Below are positions 46,689-56,334 of a stretch of DNA of 64,000 nucleotides, in pieces (within the stretch, counting starts at the first letter, position 1; every line of letters starts with the position of its first letter). Location of the stretch: NCBI RefSeq assembly GCF_001885075.1, contig NZ_MODU01000004.1, positions 558,001 to 622,000 of the forward strand, written 5' to 3'. The position numbers were made by a program, and so were the translations under genes. The notes under the pieces are model-generated. The model ran no database searches and was not told where the DNA came from. It saw only the letters and a program-made list of their open reading frames with translations. Origin of the DNA: Alteromonas sp. V450 (GTDB lineage Bacteria; Pseudomonadota; Gammaproteobacteria; Enterobacterales; Alteromonadaceae).

Positions 46689-48341
46689 ATGATGAATGAT
46701 GTACTCCCATTAAGTGCGCTAAGACACAACTTTAAACATCTTGCTGTGAAGCCGGCATTTTACCAACCTGATGGCGCAAGGCAGCGCATATGGACCTGGG
46801 AGGAGGTAGAAAAAGCGGTGCGATCGTTAATAGGTGGTTTGCATGATTTAGGACTGGGTAAAGGCGATGCTGTGGCAATTTATGGCAAAAACAGCGCCGA
46901 ATGGATAATTGCTGACTGGGCGGTAATGCTGGCTGGTATGGTTTCGATCCCCATTTACCCGACGGCAAATGAAGAAACGCTGGCTTTTATTATTGAGCGT
47001 ACAAAATGCAAGGCTGTATTCATTGGAAAACTTGACGATCACCAAGTAGGTCAGCGGGTATTTTCTTCTTCACTTGCACAGATAGTGCTTCCTTGTGATT
47101 CAATTGACGGCCCAATTGCATGGAAAGATTGGATGGCTCAAAAATCGTTTACCGGTGAGTTCTTTAAAGGGGCAGCTGATAGTGTTATCAGTATCATGTA
47201 CACATCAGGCTCAACTGGCACACCTAAAGGCGTCGAACTCACCCAATCTGCATATGCATCAGCATGTGGTGATACTGCAAGGTGGCTTAACGTAAATCAA
47301 AGCGATAGGCTCTTTTCCTACCTACCTCTTGCTCATATTGCCGAGCGTGTTGTTACCGAAGGTATGATGATTTATGCTCCAGGTGCAGTGACTTATTTCT
47401 CTGAATCACTTGAAACCTTCATTGATGACCTGAAAGCGGCAAAGCCAACTGTTTTTTTCTCAGTTCCTCGCCTATGGGCCAAGTTCCTTGCTTCAATTTA
47501 TCACACTGTACCCAAGAAAAAACTGTCATCACTGTTGAACGACCCTTCTGTAAATCAAAGTATTAAACGAAAAGTAAAATGTAGTTTAGGTTTCGAAGAA
47601 ACAAGAGTTTGGGTATCGGCTGCCGCGCCAATCGCGAGAGAAATTATTGAGGAGTTTGAAGCCCTTGATATCTACATTTCTGAAGCCTGGGGCATGACTG
47701 AGGTAACGGGGGCAGGATGTATTAACTATCCGTTTAAATCGTCGATGATAGGTACAATAGGCAAGCCCTTTACTGATGCTCAGGTTCGTCTCTCACAAGA
47801 TAATGAGATTCAGGTGAAGGGGCGCAATGTTTTTGAACGTTACCATTTAAATCCAGAGGTAACCGCTGAAAGTTTCACCGACGACGGCTGGTTTAAAACC
47901 AAAGATAGAGGTGAGTGGGATGAGCAGGGCGCTCTTAAAATCGTAGGGCGATTAAAAGACGAATTCAAAACGACAACGGGAAAGTACATCATTCCTTCTC
48001 CTATCGAGGCAATGATGTGCAATCACGACATTATAGAGCTTGCGTGTGTGATGGGAAGCAACAGGCCTCAACCTTTCGCTGCAGTTGTACTTAGCGACAC
48101 TGCATCATTATTAGATAAAGATGCTATAAAACGAGAGCTTGAGCGGTTTCTTCAAAATATGAATGAAAGCTTGGAAAACCATCAAAAGCTAAGCCATATT
48201 CTTGTGGCAAGTGAACCATGGACTATTGAAAATAATATGCTTACGCCGACGATGAAAATTAGGCGCTTTGAAATTGAAGCAAGATATAAAGAAGCTGCGT
48301 CAGCACTTAATGATCAACAAAAAGTGTTGTGGTGTGAATAA
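46689..48341 (+). CDS. AMP-binding long-chain acyl-CoA synthetase
   Basis: A 550-residue acyl-adenylating enzyme that activates carboxylic acids to CoA thioesters. The AMP-binding loop is SIMYTSGSTGTPKGVELTQ (about residues 165-185), the second motif is SEAWGMTEVTG, and the hinge/ATP region is FKTKDRGEW and VGRLKDEFKTTTGKYI. It is closest to the long-chain (FAA1/FadD15-like) group by motif pattern. AAGGA precedes the ATG. Two operator-like palindromes lie upstream, linking it to the TetR/Rieske group. Confidence 0.9.
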   Translation: MMNDVLPLSALRHNFKHLAVKPAFYQPDGARQRIWTWEEVEKAVRSLIGGLHDLGLGKGDAVAIYGKNSAEWIIADWAVMLAGMVSIPIYPTANEETLAFIIERTKCKAVFIGKLDDHQVGQRVFSSSLAQIVLPCDSIDGPIAWKDWMAQKSFTGEFFKGAADSVISIMYTSGSTGTPKGVELTQSAYASACGDTARWLNVNQSDRLFSYLPLAHIAERVVTEGMMIYAPGAVTYFSESLETFIDDLKAAKPTVFFSVPRLWAKFLASIYHTVPKKKLSSLLNDPSVNQSIKRKVKCSLGFEETRVWVSAAAPIAREIIEEFEALDIYISEAWGMTEVTGAGCINYPFKSSMIGTIGKPFTDAQVRLSQDNEIQVKGRNVFERYHLNPEVTAESFTDDGWFKTKDRGEWDEQGALKIVGRLKDEFKTTTGKYIIPSPIEAMMCNHDIIELACVMGSNRPQPFAAVVLSDTASLLDKDAIKRELERFLQNMNESLENHQKLSHILVASEPWTIENNMLTPTMKIRRFEIEARYKEAASALNDQQKVLWCE

Positions 48342-48437
48342 CCAGTAGCAATACTAGCACGTATTCAAACGACGTTATTTCTCAGCAAAAACACAAGCCA
48401 CAATAGGGTTTGTGAGTGGGCGTTAGCATATACATAA

Positions 48438-48473
48438 TAAAGCTGGCATCCTAAAAAAGGAGCCAGCTTTTTC
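48438..48473. terminator. bidirectional terminator between acyl-CoA synthetase and RND genes
   Basis: AAAGCTGGC pairs with GCCAGCTTT, with an inner TCCT/AGGA pairing and T's on one side and A's on the other. It lies between convergent genes. Confidence 0.85.
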
Positions 48474-48496
48474 TGTACAATTTGGTTGTAGACTTT

Positions 48497-51400
48497 TTAC
48501 TCAGACTTAATACCGTGGAACGTACAGTGTAGCACTGGCAAGATGAGCAGTGTAAGCACCGTGGCAACGGTCAGACCAAATACAATAACCACTGCCATTG
48601 ATGCGAAGAACGCGTCAGAAAACAGCGGTATCATACCCAAAATGGTTGTAATGGCGGCCATTGAAACGGGACGTACACGAGATACCGATGCTCTAACTAC
48701 AGCATTAAACGCATCACTATTACCTTTAGCCTGCACGTTTATCTCTTCCATAAGCACTATGCCGTTTTTAAGCACCATCCCAATAAGGCTTAAACTGCCA
48801 AGCAGCGCCATGAAAGTAAAGGGTGCACCAACCAGTACTAAGCCGCCGATAATGCCGATAGTGGTAAGCGGTATTACGCCCCATATGGCTAACGCTTGGC
48901 GAAGCTTGCCAAACAGCAACACGGTAATAATAAACATGCCTAAAATACCAATAGGCATACTCGCGAAGAGGGCGCTTTGCGCGTCGGTTGATGTTTCATA
49001 TTCGCCGCCCCATTCAATGCGATAGCCATCAGGCAGTTTAAGTTCTTCTACAAGAGGGCGAACTTTCGCTTGCACGCTCGCTGCCGTCTCGCCTGACAAG
49101 GGCATGGGCTCTGCGTAAACTGCCAGCATTCGCACTCGATTGCGGCGTTTTATGATTGGGTTATCAAGCGATACATCTACATTGCTGATAACGTCGGCCA
49201 TGCTAACGTATTTTCCTTGTTCTTGGCTCCACACATTGAGTGAGGCAAGGTTGTCTATGTCATAGCGCTGGTTTGGATCGTTGCGCATGACAATAGGTAT
49301 TAAATCGCTACCTTCGCGGTAAAGGCCCACAGTCTCACCTTCATTGTTCAGTAAAAATGCGGTGTGAACGGCATCTCGCGTTACGCCGATACGTCTTGCT
49401 TGTTCCTCTAGAAACACGGGCTCAACAAATGGGACTTTGTTGCTCCACGATAGCCGCACACTGTCCATGGTTCTCTCAGCTTGGAATATGGCTTCAATGT
49501 CGCTGCTTATTTCTCGCAAAACTTCAGGATCTGGCCCGTAAATTCGTGCTTCAATTGCCGCTTTTGCAGAAGGGCCCACTTGCAGTGCTTTAACCTTATA
49601 TTGCACGTTGGGGAAGTCTTCCCGCACCAGCTCAATAATTTCTCGCATACGAGCATCACGAGACTCTACCGTGTTGGTTTCAACAATAAGTTGGCCATAG
49701 CTGGCATACCTGTCTTCTGGCGCATAAGTAAGGGTGAGGCGCTGTGCACCACCACCAATAACACTGGTGACGTTGGCAATATTCTCCATGCCTAGCACAT
49801 TGTCTTCTAAGCGGCGAATAGACTGCTCAGTGGTTAAGATGTCGCTTCCCTCCGGCAGCCACAAATCTACAAAAAACAGCGGTGTGGATGAATCTGGGAA
49901 AAATGCGTTTTTTACAAACTTACCTGACGCCATGCTGCCTACCAGGGCAACAAGTACCAGAACTATTGTCACGTAGCGATGATTGATAGCAGCGGTAAGT
50001 ACACGCTTGTATACGGTAAAAATAATGCCTTTGTACGGGTCGTCGTCTTCATCGCTGTTGCCGCGTTCTTTTTCAGTTTTAAATAATAAATCGAAAAAGA
50101 AAGGCGTTATGGTGAGCGCGGTGATCCAACTTAAAAATAGCGAGAAGCACAGTACCCAAAACAGCGAGCCGACGAATTCACCTGTGGCATCTGGCGACAG
50201 ACCAATTGGCGCAAAAGCGGTTATGGCAATCACAGTCGCGCCAAGAAGGGGTAAACCATTTTGAGACACTACGTCTTTTGCCGCTTGAAGCTTGGTTTGC
50301 CCTTTTCTCACGCCAATTAACATGCCTTCGGTGACCACGATGGCGTTGTCGACTAGCATACCAAGGGCAATAATGAGCGCACCCAAAGAGATTTTTTGCA
50401 GCTCAATGCCTTTCACCGACATCAAAATAAAGGTGCCGAGAATGGTAAGCACAAGAATGAGCCCCATTAGCACGCCACTTCGCCAGCCCATAAAAAGCAG
50501 CAGAACGAAAATAACGATAGCCACGGCTTCAACAAGGTTTATCAAAAAGCCGGTAACAGAATCGTCCACCACCGTAGGCTGGTTGTAAACCGTATTCAGG
50601 CTCATACCAAGTGGCATGCGCTGCTCTAGCTCAGCAATTTTGCTATCAAGCCGTTTACCTACGTCAACTACATTGACCGCCGACGCGAACGACACGCCAA
50701 TAGACAGAGCAGGGATGCCAGAACTGTGGTAAAGAATTGACGGGGTATCGTTAAGTTTGCGCTCAATAGTGGCAATATCCGTTAAACGAATAAGGCCGCT
50801 AGCCGGTGACCCAATCACTACCTGACCTAACGCTTCTAAGTTATCAAATTCACCAGTAGGCTGAATGGATAAACGTTTGCCCTGAACTTTAATTGAACCT
50901 GCGTTGCCTACCACGTTTTGCGCAGTTAACAGGCCGGCAATGGATTGAGCAGACACATTAAGGGTTTTCATTTTATCGTGATCTAAAGACACGATAATTT
51001 GTTCGCTTACCGTACCGGCAATAGAGACTTTCTTAACACCTTCAACAAGCTGAATTTCTCGCTGCATTAAATCAGCAAAATCTTCCATTTGCTTAAGGGA
51101 ATAGTCTTCACTTTTAAGAGTAAGCAGCAGCCCAAATACGTCACCAAAGTCATCATTCACAATAGAGGTGCTGGTGCCAGGTGGCAGTGATGCTTGTGCA
51201 TCGCCCACTTTACGTCGCAAGTTGTCCCAGTATTGTTCTAGGTCTTTAGCCTGAACGCTGCTCTTAAGCTCAACCGTAATCTGCGACAGTCCCAGCATGT
51301 TTACCGAACTTACGCGTTTTACATTGGGTATACGCTGAATAGCCTTCTCAAGCTGCAGCGTAACCTCTTCTTCCACTTGTTCAGGCGTTGCGCCGGGATA

Positions 51401-51544
51401 TTGGGTTATAACCAGTGCGTTTCTAATAGTGAATTCGGGAAACTCTAGCTGACCTAAGCCTAGAAAAGTCACAATGCCGCCCACACCCAAAATGATAGCG
51501 ACCATCCAGCTTATGACTTTTTGACGAAAAAAATACTCGACCAT
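48497..51544 (-). CDS. RND family efflux permease
   Basis: A 1015-residue inner-membrane transporter of the AcrB/HAE-1 type. It begins MVEYFFRQKVISWMVAIILG and has QYPGATPEQVEEEVT in the porter domain. Two sets of transmembrane helices are visible, with GMLVDNAIVVTEG (conserved Asp of helix 4) and GMVLKNGIVLMEEIN near the second set. Substrates cannot be predicted. It starts 3 bp after the adaptor gene and is clearly in one operon with it. No outer-membrane channel gene is adjacent. Confidence 0.95.
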   Translation of the reverse strand: MVEYFFRQKVISWMVAIILGVGGIVTFLGLGQLEFPEFTIRNALVITQYPGATPEQVEEEVTLQLEKAIQRIPNVKRVSSVNMLGLSQITVELKSSVQAKDLEQYWDNLRRKVGDAQASLPPGTSTSIVNDDFGDVFGLLLTLKSEDYSLKQMEDFADLMQREIQLVEGVKKVSIAGTVSEQIIVSLDHDKMKTLNVSAQSIAGLLTAQNVVGNAGSIKVQGKRLSIQPTGEFDNLEALGQVVIGSPASGLIRLTDIATIERKLNDTPSILYHSSGIPALSIGVSFASAVNVVDVGKRLDSKIAELEQRMPLGMSLNTVYNQPTVVDDSVTGFLINLVEAVAIVIFVLLLFMGWRSGVLMGLILVLTILGTFILMSVKGIELQKISLGALIIALGMLVDNAIVVTEGMLIGVRKGQTKLQAAKDVVSQNGLPLLGATVIAITAFAPIGLSPDATGEFVGSLFWVLCFSLFLSWITALTITPFFFDLLFKTEKERGNSDEDDDPYKGIIFTVYKRVLTAAINHRYVTIVLVLVALVGSMASGKFVKNAFFPDSSTPLFFVDLWLPEGSDILTTEQSIRRLEDNVLGMENIANVTSVIGGGAQRLTLTYAPEDRYASYGQLIVETNTVESRDARMREIIELVREDFPNVQYKVKALQVGPSAKAAIEARIYGPDPEVLREISSDIEAIFQAERTMDSVRLSWSNKVPFVEPVFLEEQARRIGVTRDAVHTAFLLNNEGETVGLYREGSDLIPIVMRNDPNQRYDIDNLASLNVWSQEQGKYVSMADVISNVDVSLDNPIIKRRNRVRMLAVYAEPMPLSGETAASVQAKVRPLVEELKLPDGYRIEWGGEYETSTDAQSALFASMPIGILGMFIITVLLFGKLRQALAIWGVIPLTTIGIIGGLVLVGAPFTFMALLGSLSLIGMVLKNGIVLMEEINVQAKGNSDAFNAVVRASVSRVRPVSMAAITTILGMIPLFSDAFFASMAVVIVFGLTVATVLTLLILPVLHCTFHGIKSE

Positions 51545-51547
51545 GAT

Positions 51548-52681
51548 TTACAGGCCTCCTTCTTTCGTCCACTCAGTAACAGCTTGGCCTTCTTTTACAA
51601 GGTGTGCACCGGCAGCCACAATTTTATCATCGTCCTGTAGCGGCCCCTCTACAAGTAAGCCATTAGAAATGCCGCGTGTGATCATCACTTCTACTGCTTC
51701 GACTGTGCCTTTCTTGTTGTCGTCTTCATTTGGTTTAAACCGCCACACTATGGCCTTGTCCGGTTGCGCATTGTCAGTAACTACCGCACCAAAAGGAACC
51801 AACCAAAGCTTTGCGTCAGACTCAATAAGTTTCGACATGTCGAGTAATACGGTAGCGCTCATGCCTGATAGAATGTTGATATCGTCTGGCTCTGGAAGAG
51901 TAATCGTTACTTCGTAGCTAAGTTCTCCTTGTCGCGTGGTGCTTTCGTGATCTTTGTACATGGCCGCATAGCGTTTTTCTGGCAGGCCGGAGAAAGTGAC
52001 CCACGCTATTTCAGTTGTGCTATTTTCCCGGGCACGCGATCGGTCAATCATACGCATTTTTTGCTCTGGCAACTGAAACGTAACGTCGATAGCGCCTGGC
52101 ATATGAAGCTCGGCAATGGTTTGCTGAGGAACAATAACTTGATAGTTTTCAACAGGTACGGATGCAATAAGCCCTGCAAATGGTGCGCGAAGCTCTGTGT
52201 AACTTAGCTGGTCCTGCGCGTTGGTGAGGCTAGCTTTAGCCGCTAAAAAATTGGCCTTCGCTTCATCAAAAGTAGAGCGGCTAACCGCGCCCTTTTCAAC
52301 CGATGCTTCCATCCGTTCAAACATAGCAGAAGACACATCAAACTGAGACTGTGCGGTGGCTAGCTGTGCCTTTGCATCTCTGTCGTCAAGACGCGCGATA
52401 AGCTGGTTCTCTTTTACTTCTTCACCTGCTTTCACGTTGAGTTCCTGTAGTTTTCCGCCAATGCGAAACGAAAGGTTTGAGTACTCGGCGGCCTCCACTT
52501 GCCCTGGGAATTTAGCGATGGTCTCGTCTGAATGCTGAACTTTATAAAGCGTTACCGGTGTTGATGATACAGCTTTAGGCGGAGTTGGTGCGTCTTCACA
52601 GGCGCTTAATCCAGCGAGTGAAGCAATAGCAACCACAGTGCGCAGGGCTAAGCTGTGAAAGAGGTTTTTTTCAGACAACAT
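51548..52681 (-). CDS. RND efflux periplasmic adaptor lipoprotein (MFP)
   Basis: About 377 residues. The lipoprotein signal ends in LAGLSAC. Typical membrane-fusion features follow: GGKLQELNVKAGEEVKENQLIARLD as the biotinyl-lipoyl-like first half, a coiled-coil hairpin (about residues 95-165) and DQLSYTELRAPFAGLI as the second half. I chose the ATG at 52681, where GGAGAG sits upstream and which gives a proper signal peptide; the longer start at 52729 does not. It is the first gene of the pair with the permease. Confidence 0.92.
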   Translation of the reverse strand: MLSEKNLFHSLALRTVVAIASLAGLSACEDAPTPPKAVSSTPVTLYKVQHSDETIAKFPGQVEAAEYSNLSFRIGGKLQELNVKAGEEVKENQLIARLDDRDAKAQLATAQSQFDVSSAMFERMEASVEKGAVSRSTFDEAKANFLAAKASLTNAQDQLSYTELRAPFAGLIASVPVENYQVIVPQQTIAELHMPGAIDVTFQLPEQKMRMIDRSRARENSTTEIAWVTFSGLPEKRYAAMYKDHESTTRQGELSYEVTITLPEPDDINILSGMSATVLLDMSKLIESDAKLWLVPFGAVVTDNAQPDKAIVWRFKPNEDDNKKGTVEAVEVMITRGISNGLLVEGPLQDDDKIVAAGAHLVKEGQAVTEWTKEGGL

Positions 52682-52941
52682 GGTAACTCTCCATTTAAAT
52701 AGACCACTTTTTCCCATTTGTACTTTCACAATGGGTTAATTTAGTAATGCGCGCCCACATCGGCAAAAATGTGGTCAAAAATCAATTAACGCCAAGTTAG
52801 TTCTTCTTACAGGTTATAGCGTTATTTGTCGTTTTCGATCAGATTTTTATTCTTATTTACAAGCGCTAACCATTAGCTTTCCACCGATTTATTCAATACG
52901 AAATATGAATTCGCAAAGAAAAAGCATTCTGTCCGGCACGA

Positions 52942-54879
52942 TCAAGTGTTGTTTCTATTTGGGTTTTCATCGGGCGCAAGGCTTTCAGCATAGCCTTTAG
53001 GCGGCGGAGTCCAGCCACGCATCTTCGAATGCTTGTCGTGTAAATCTGCTTTTAACGCATTTTCAATTAGCGACTCAAGTTCGATAAATAGCTTAAGATA
53101 GTTGTTATCTACTCGTTCTCCGCTGGCGTCATCTGCCCATGCATGATACAGCACGTCGTTTTGTTGAGACTCAATGTTTTTATATGCCATTTTTTGTCGT
53201 TCAACTTGGAATGGATGGACATTGAGTGAGCGAAGTGCCTCTGCGCCCATTTCAAGTGCACTGTGGTACGTTTCAGATACCACAAAATCGGCTCCCAATT
53301 GGCGCAAGCGATAGCCATGACCTCGGTCAAAGGCACGGGCTAGCACTTTAATATTGGGAAAAGCATGCTTTGCGTACTTCACCATTTCTGCAGCGGTTTC
53401 CTTGTCATCTATGGCAATAACCAATAAAGCGGCTTCATGCGCGCCAGCGGTATGTAAAATATCTGGTTTGGATGCATCGCCAAAATAGGCTTTAGTGCCA
53501 ATACGCCTAATTAGATCTATCTGCTCAGAACGAATATCAAGCACAACGGTATTTACATCGTTAGCGACTAAAAGGCGATTGATGATTTGTCCAAAGCGCC
53601 CAATTCCAGCAATTACTACTGTGCCTTTCTCGTCAATCTCATCTTCAGCTCGCTGTGATTTCGCGTTTTTGTAGCGGGGAATAATGGCCTTATCGAAAAG
53701 AATGAACAGTCCTGGTGTTAAGAACATGGAGATAGCCACAACAAGAGACAGTACAGAAATTATGTCGCTGGGTAGCACGTAGTTTTGCGAGGCAAAACTC
53801 AATAGCACAAAACCAAATTCACCTGCCTGAGCAAGGCTTAGTGTGAACAGCCATTTATTGGTGCCTCTTATTTTAAAAATTAGGGCGATGATAAATAGCA
53901 CAATGGCTTTCACAAGCATAACCGCCGCGGTTAACCCAGCTATTAACATTGGGCTTTCACTTAGCACAGAAAAGTTAATACCAGCGCCTACCGTAATAAA
54001 AAATAGGCCTAGCAATAAGCCTTTAAACGGTTCGATATTGGCTTCAAGTTCATGCCTGAATTCACTGTTTGCTAAAACAACGCCGGCTAAAAATGCGCCA
54101 AGGGCAGGAGAGAGCCCAACTAGCCCCATCAATGCCGCAATCCCAATAATTAGCATAAGCGCTGTTGCGGTAAAAATTTCTCGTAATCCTGATGCGGCAA
54201 CAAACTTAAATAAAGGGCGACTTAAGTAATGTCCGCCAACAGTAAGAAAGGCAATTGAGCTAATGATCACAAGACCAGAAGCCCAAGGAGCAAGCCCTTC
54301 AACTAAATTAAAACTATCGTGTGACCCTGTATCTCCACCATGTGCATTTCCTGCTTCAACCAGTTCGGGTATGGCAAGCAAGGGAATAAGCGCAAGCATG
54401 GGAATTACCGCGATGTCCTGAAACAGCAACACGGAAAAAGCACTTTTGCCTCCTTCCGTTTTTTGTAACCCTTTTTCTTGTAGTGTTTGTAAAACAATAG
54501 CGGTTGAAGAAAGGGCGAAAATAAGGCCTATCGTAAGTGCAATGCTAAAAGGCTGTTCAAGTAACAAGGCTACGCCAGTGATAAGTGCTGTGGTTAGTGC
54601 TAACTGCAGGCCGCCTAAGCCCATAAGTTTAGACTTCATGGCCCAAAGTGAACGGGGCTCTAGCTCTAGCCCAACTAAAAACAGCATCATGACTACACCA
54701 AATTCAGCAAAATGCTGAATAGCGACAGTTTCGTCACCAACAAGGCCGAATATGGGGCCAATCACTAGCCCTGCTATTAAATAGCCTAGTACAGACCCTA
54801 AACCAAGGCGCTTTGCAATGGGTACGGCTATTACAGCGGCTACAAGGTAAATAAATGCATATAGAAAATAGCCAGTCAC
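52942..54879 (-). CDS. CPA2 cation:proton antiporter (KefB/KefC-type)
   Basis: A 645-residue potassium efflux antiporter. The first 390 residues are a dozen or so membrane helices (including LVGLELEPRSLW and FGVVMMLFLVG). An RCK-type cytosolic domain follows, with VVIAGIGRFGQIINRLL as the nucleotide-binding loop and YFGDASKPDIL. The C-terminal tail is charged. In E. coli the Kef systems are opened by glutathione adducts and need a flavoprotein partner, which here is the gene immediately upstream, one base away. Gating by glutathione is inferred from that pairing. Confidence 0.92.
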   Translation of the reverse strand: MTGYFLYAFIYLVAAVIAVPIAKRLGLGSVLGYLIAGLVIGPIFGLVGDETVAIQHFAEFGVVMMLFLVGLELEPRSLWAMKSKLMGLGGLQLALTTALITGVALLLEQPFSIALTIGLIFALSSTAIVLQTLQEKGLQKTEGGKSAFSVLLFQDIAVIPMLALIPLLAIPELVEAGNAHGGDTGSHDSFNLVEGLAPWASGLVIISSIAFLTVGGHYLSRPLFKFVAASGLREIFTATALMLIIGIAALMGLVGLSPALGAFLAGVVLANSEFRHELEANIEPFKGLLLGLFFITVGAGINFSVLSESPMLIAGLTAAVMLVKAIVLFIIALIFKIRGTNKWLFTLSLAQAGEFGFVLLSFASQNYVLPSDIISVLSLVVAISMFLTPGLFILFDKAIIPRYKNAKSQRAEDEIDEKGTVVIAGIGRFGQIINRLLVANDVNTVVLDIRSEQIDLIRRIGTKAYFGDASKPDILHTAGAHEAALLVIAIDDKETAAEMVKYAKHAFPNIKVLARAFDRGHGYRLRQLGADFVVSETYHSALEMGAEALRSLNVHPFQVERQKMAYKNIESQQNDVLYHAWADDASGERVDNNYLKLFIELESLIENALKADLHDKHSKMRGWTPPPKGYAESLAPDENPNRNNT

Positions 54880-54880
54880 A

Positions 54881-55519
54881 TTACTCTCCTTGAGGTGTAC
54901 AAAGGTCTGCCAGATTCTCGATGCGCTTTGCTTTTTCTAAATCGAGGGTGTTAGTTGTTAGCTTTCTCAGCAAAGTTACCCACTTCTCTTTGTGTTGAAT
55001 TACACGATGCTCTTCTTGGGCGGTACGCGAGCCGAATATTGCAAACGGTGCAATGTAGGTCATATGGGTAATTTGAGCCATTTGTTCTAAAGGCTGAAGC
55101 AGTTGCCTAATGGTATAGTGATTGAAGCCGTCAGTTTGATAGGCTTCTTCTTTGCCGCCAGCACTTAGTGCACAAAGAAACAATTTATCTTTAAGCGCAG
55201 TACCTTCGTGACCGTAGGCGAATCCATATTCCAACACTAAATCTTGCCACTCTTTTAATATTGAAGGCGTTGAGTACCAGTAAAGAGGAAACAGAAAAAT
55301 AATCACATCATGGTCGACTAAACGCTGCTGTTCCCGTTCAATATCAATATTAAAATCTGGGTATTCTGCATACAAATCAACAGCGGTAACGTGTTTGTTT
55401 AGTTGAGCTTCATGAAAAAGAGGCACGTTCACTTCGGAACGGGTTTGTGCAGGGTGAGCAAAAAGGATCAGTACTTTCTTACTTCGTTTTGTATCTTCTA
55501 TGGCGTCTAGGTTGGTCAT
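54881..55519 (-). CDS. KefF/KefG-like NAD(P)H oxidoreductase (flavodoxin fold)
   Basis: A protein of about 212 residues. Its fold starts with KKVLILFAHPAQTRSEVN. The active segment FLFPLYWYSTPSILKEWQD and LSAGGKEEAYQ are hallmarks of the NQO/KefF/KefG quinone-reductase family. It would serve as the ancillary subunit of the antiporter just downstream. I chose the ATG at 55519, preceded by GAGAAGAGAAG; a longer frame begins at 55570. An inverted repeat lies upstream. Confidence 0.9.
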   Translation of the reverse strand: MTNLDAIEDTKRSKKVLILFAHPAQTRSEVNVPLFHEAQLNKHVTAVDLYAEYPDFNIDIEREQQRLVDHDVIIFLFPLYWYSTPSILKEWQDLVLEYGFAYGHEGTALKDKLFLCALSAGGKEEAYQTDGFNHYTIRQLLQPLEQMAQITHMTYIAPFAIFGSRTAQEEHRVIQHKEKWVTLLRKLTTNTLDLEKAKRIENLADLCTPQGE

Positions 55520-55649
55520 ACTTCTCTTCTCATCTTTACTGCCCGTGTCTCTAAGAATTTTCCTTGCCACTCTAATTTATAAAGCAACATAAACGCTTAG
55601 AGCAAATCAGAATTTATACTTCTTCAAAGTTATATGGTTACTAATATTT

Positions 55650-55674
55650 ATTAGGTTGAAAAAAGTAACCTAAT
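55650..55674. promoter_or_regulatory. inverted repeat between kefF-like and PagL-like genes
   Basis: ATTAGGTT and AACCTAAT, perfect 8-bp arms, are separated by 9 bases. A nearby GGTTACTAA (55636-55644) repeats part of the pattern. A regulator site is likely; the regulator is unknown. Confidence 0.45.
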
Positions 55675-55750
55675 TACCATTATGAACTTGAAAACGGATT
55701 ATTGCTATGACGGATCACTATTTTTTAACTTTGCTTAGAACCATATAACC

Positions 55751-56245
55751 ATGAAAACATCATTAAAAACACTCGCACTCGCATTATCTTTACTTTCCCT
55801 GTTTGCAACACTTTCTACCCATGCTCTGCCTCAAGGTAGTGAACTCAAAGCGGGGGCTGCGGTATGGAATTTGTTTGATGACGCAGACCGGTACGCATTG
55901 CATGTGGCTTATGTCCACAAACCGCTCGAATCATTCTATGGCGTTAGACCAACTGTCCTCTTGGTAAACGCAGATCAAGGGCAACATTACTTCGCAGCGG
56001 GTTTGGCAAAAGATGTCTACGAATACAATGACTTTTCAATACGCGTTGCCTTTCACGCGGGCATTGTTGATGAATCTGAAAATCTAGGTGACACCATTGA
56101 GTTCTACTCATCACTTTCTGGCTTATACAAGCTCTCTGAGTCGCTCTCGCTAGAAGCTGAAGTTGGCCATATTTCTAATGGTGGGTTAGGGGATACAAAC
56201 CCAGGCTCAGAATCGTTCGTATTAAGTGCTCACTATCATTTCTAA
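55751..56245 (+). CDS. PagL-like lipid A 3-O-deacylase (acyloxyacyl hydrolase)
   Basis: A 164-residue outer-membrane beta-barrel protein with a signal peptide (ending STHA) and a C-terminal HYHF aromatic end. The PagL triad is present in GHISNGGLGDTNPGSE: His140, Ser142 and Glu154, the same +2 and +14 spacing as His126/Ser128/Glu140 of PagL. The enzyme would remove the 3-O acyl chain from lipid A. Assignment rests on this motif and topology. A hairpin terminator follows. Confidence 0.85.
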   Translation: MKTSLKTLALALSLLSLFATLSTHALPQGSELKAGAAVWNLFDDADRYALHVAYVHKPLESFYGVRPTVLLVNADQGQHYFAAGLAKDVYEYNDFSIRVAFHAGIVDESENLGDTIEFYSSLSGLYKLSESLSLEAEVGHISNGGLGDTNPGSESFVLSAHYHF

Positions 56246-56281
56246 TCTCGCCTAAACAAGTTGTGCCTACTTCTTTCGTTA

Positions 56282-56308
56282 AACAGCCCGCTTAAAACGC
56301 GGGCTGTT
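56282..56308. terminator. hairpin between PagL-like and cytochrome-like genes
   Basis: AACAGCCCGC pairs with GCGGGCTGTT across a 7-base loop, between convergent genes. The T-run is weak on the plus strand. Confidence 0.65.
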
Positions 56309-56334
56309 CAATTTCGGGCAAAGACTTTTTTAAC

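Noticed and set aside
48543-49025. 160-codon open frame antisense to the RND permease
   Set aside because: The opposite strand encodes conserved RND helices; the frame is rich in Thr/Ser/Ile and has no start signal.
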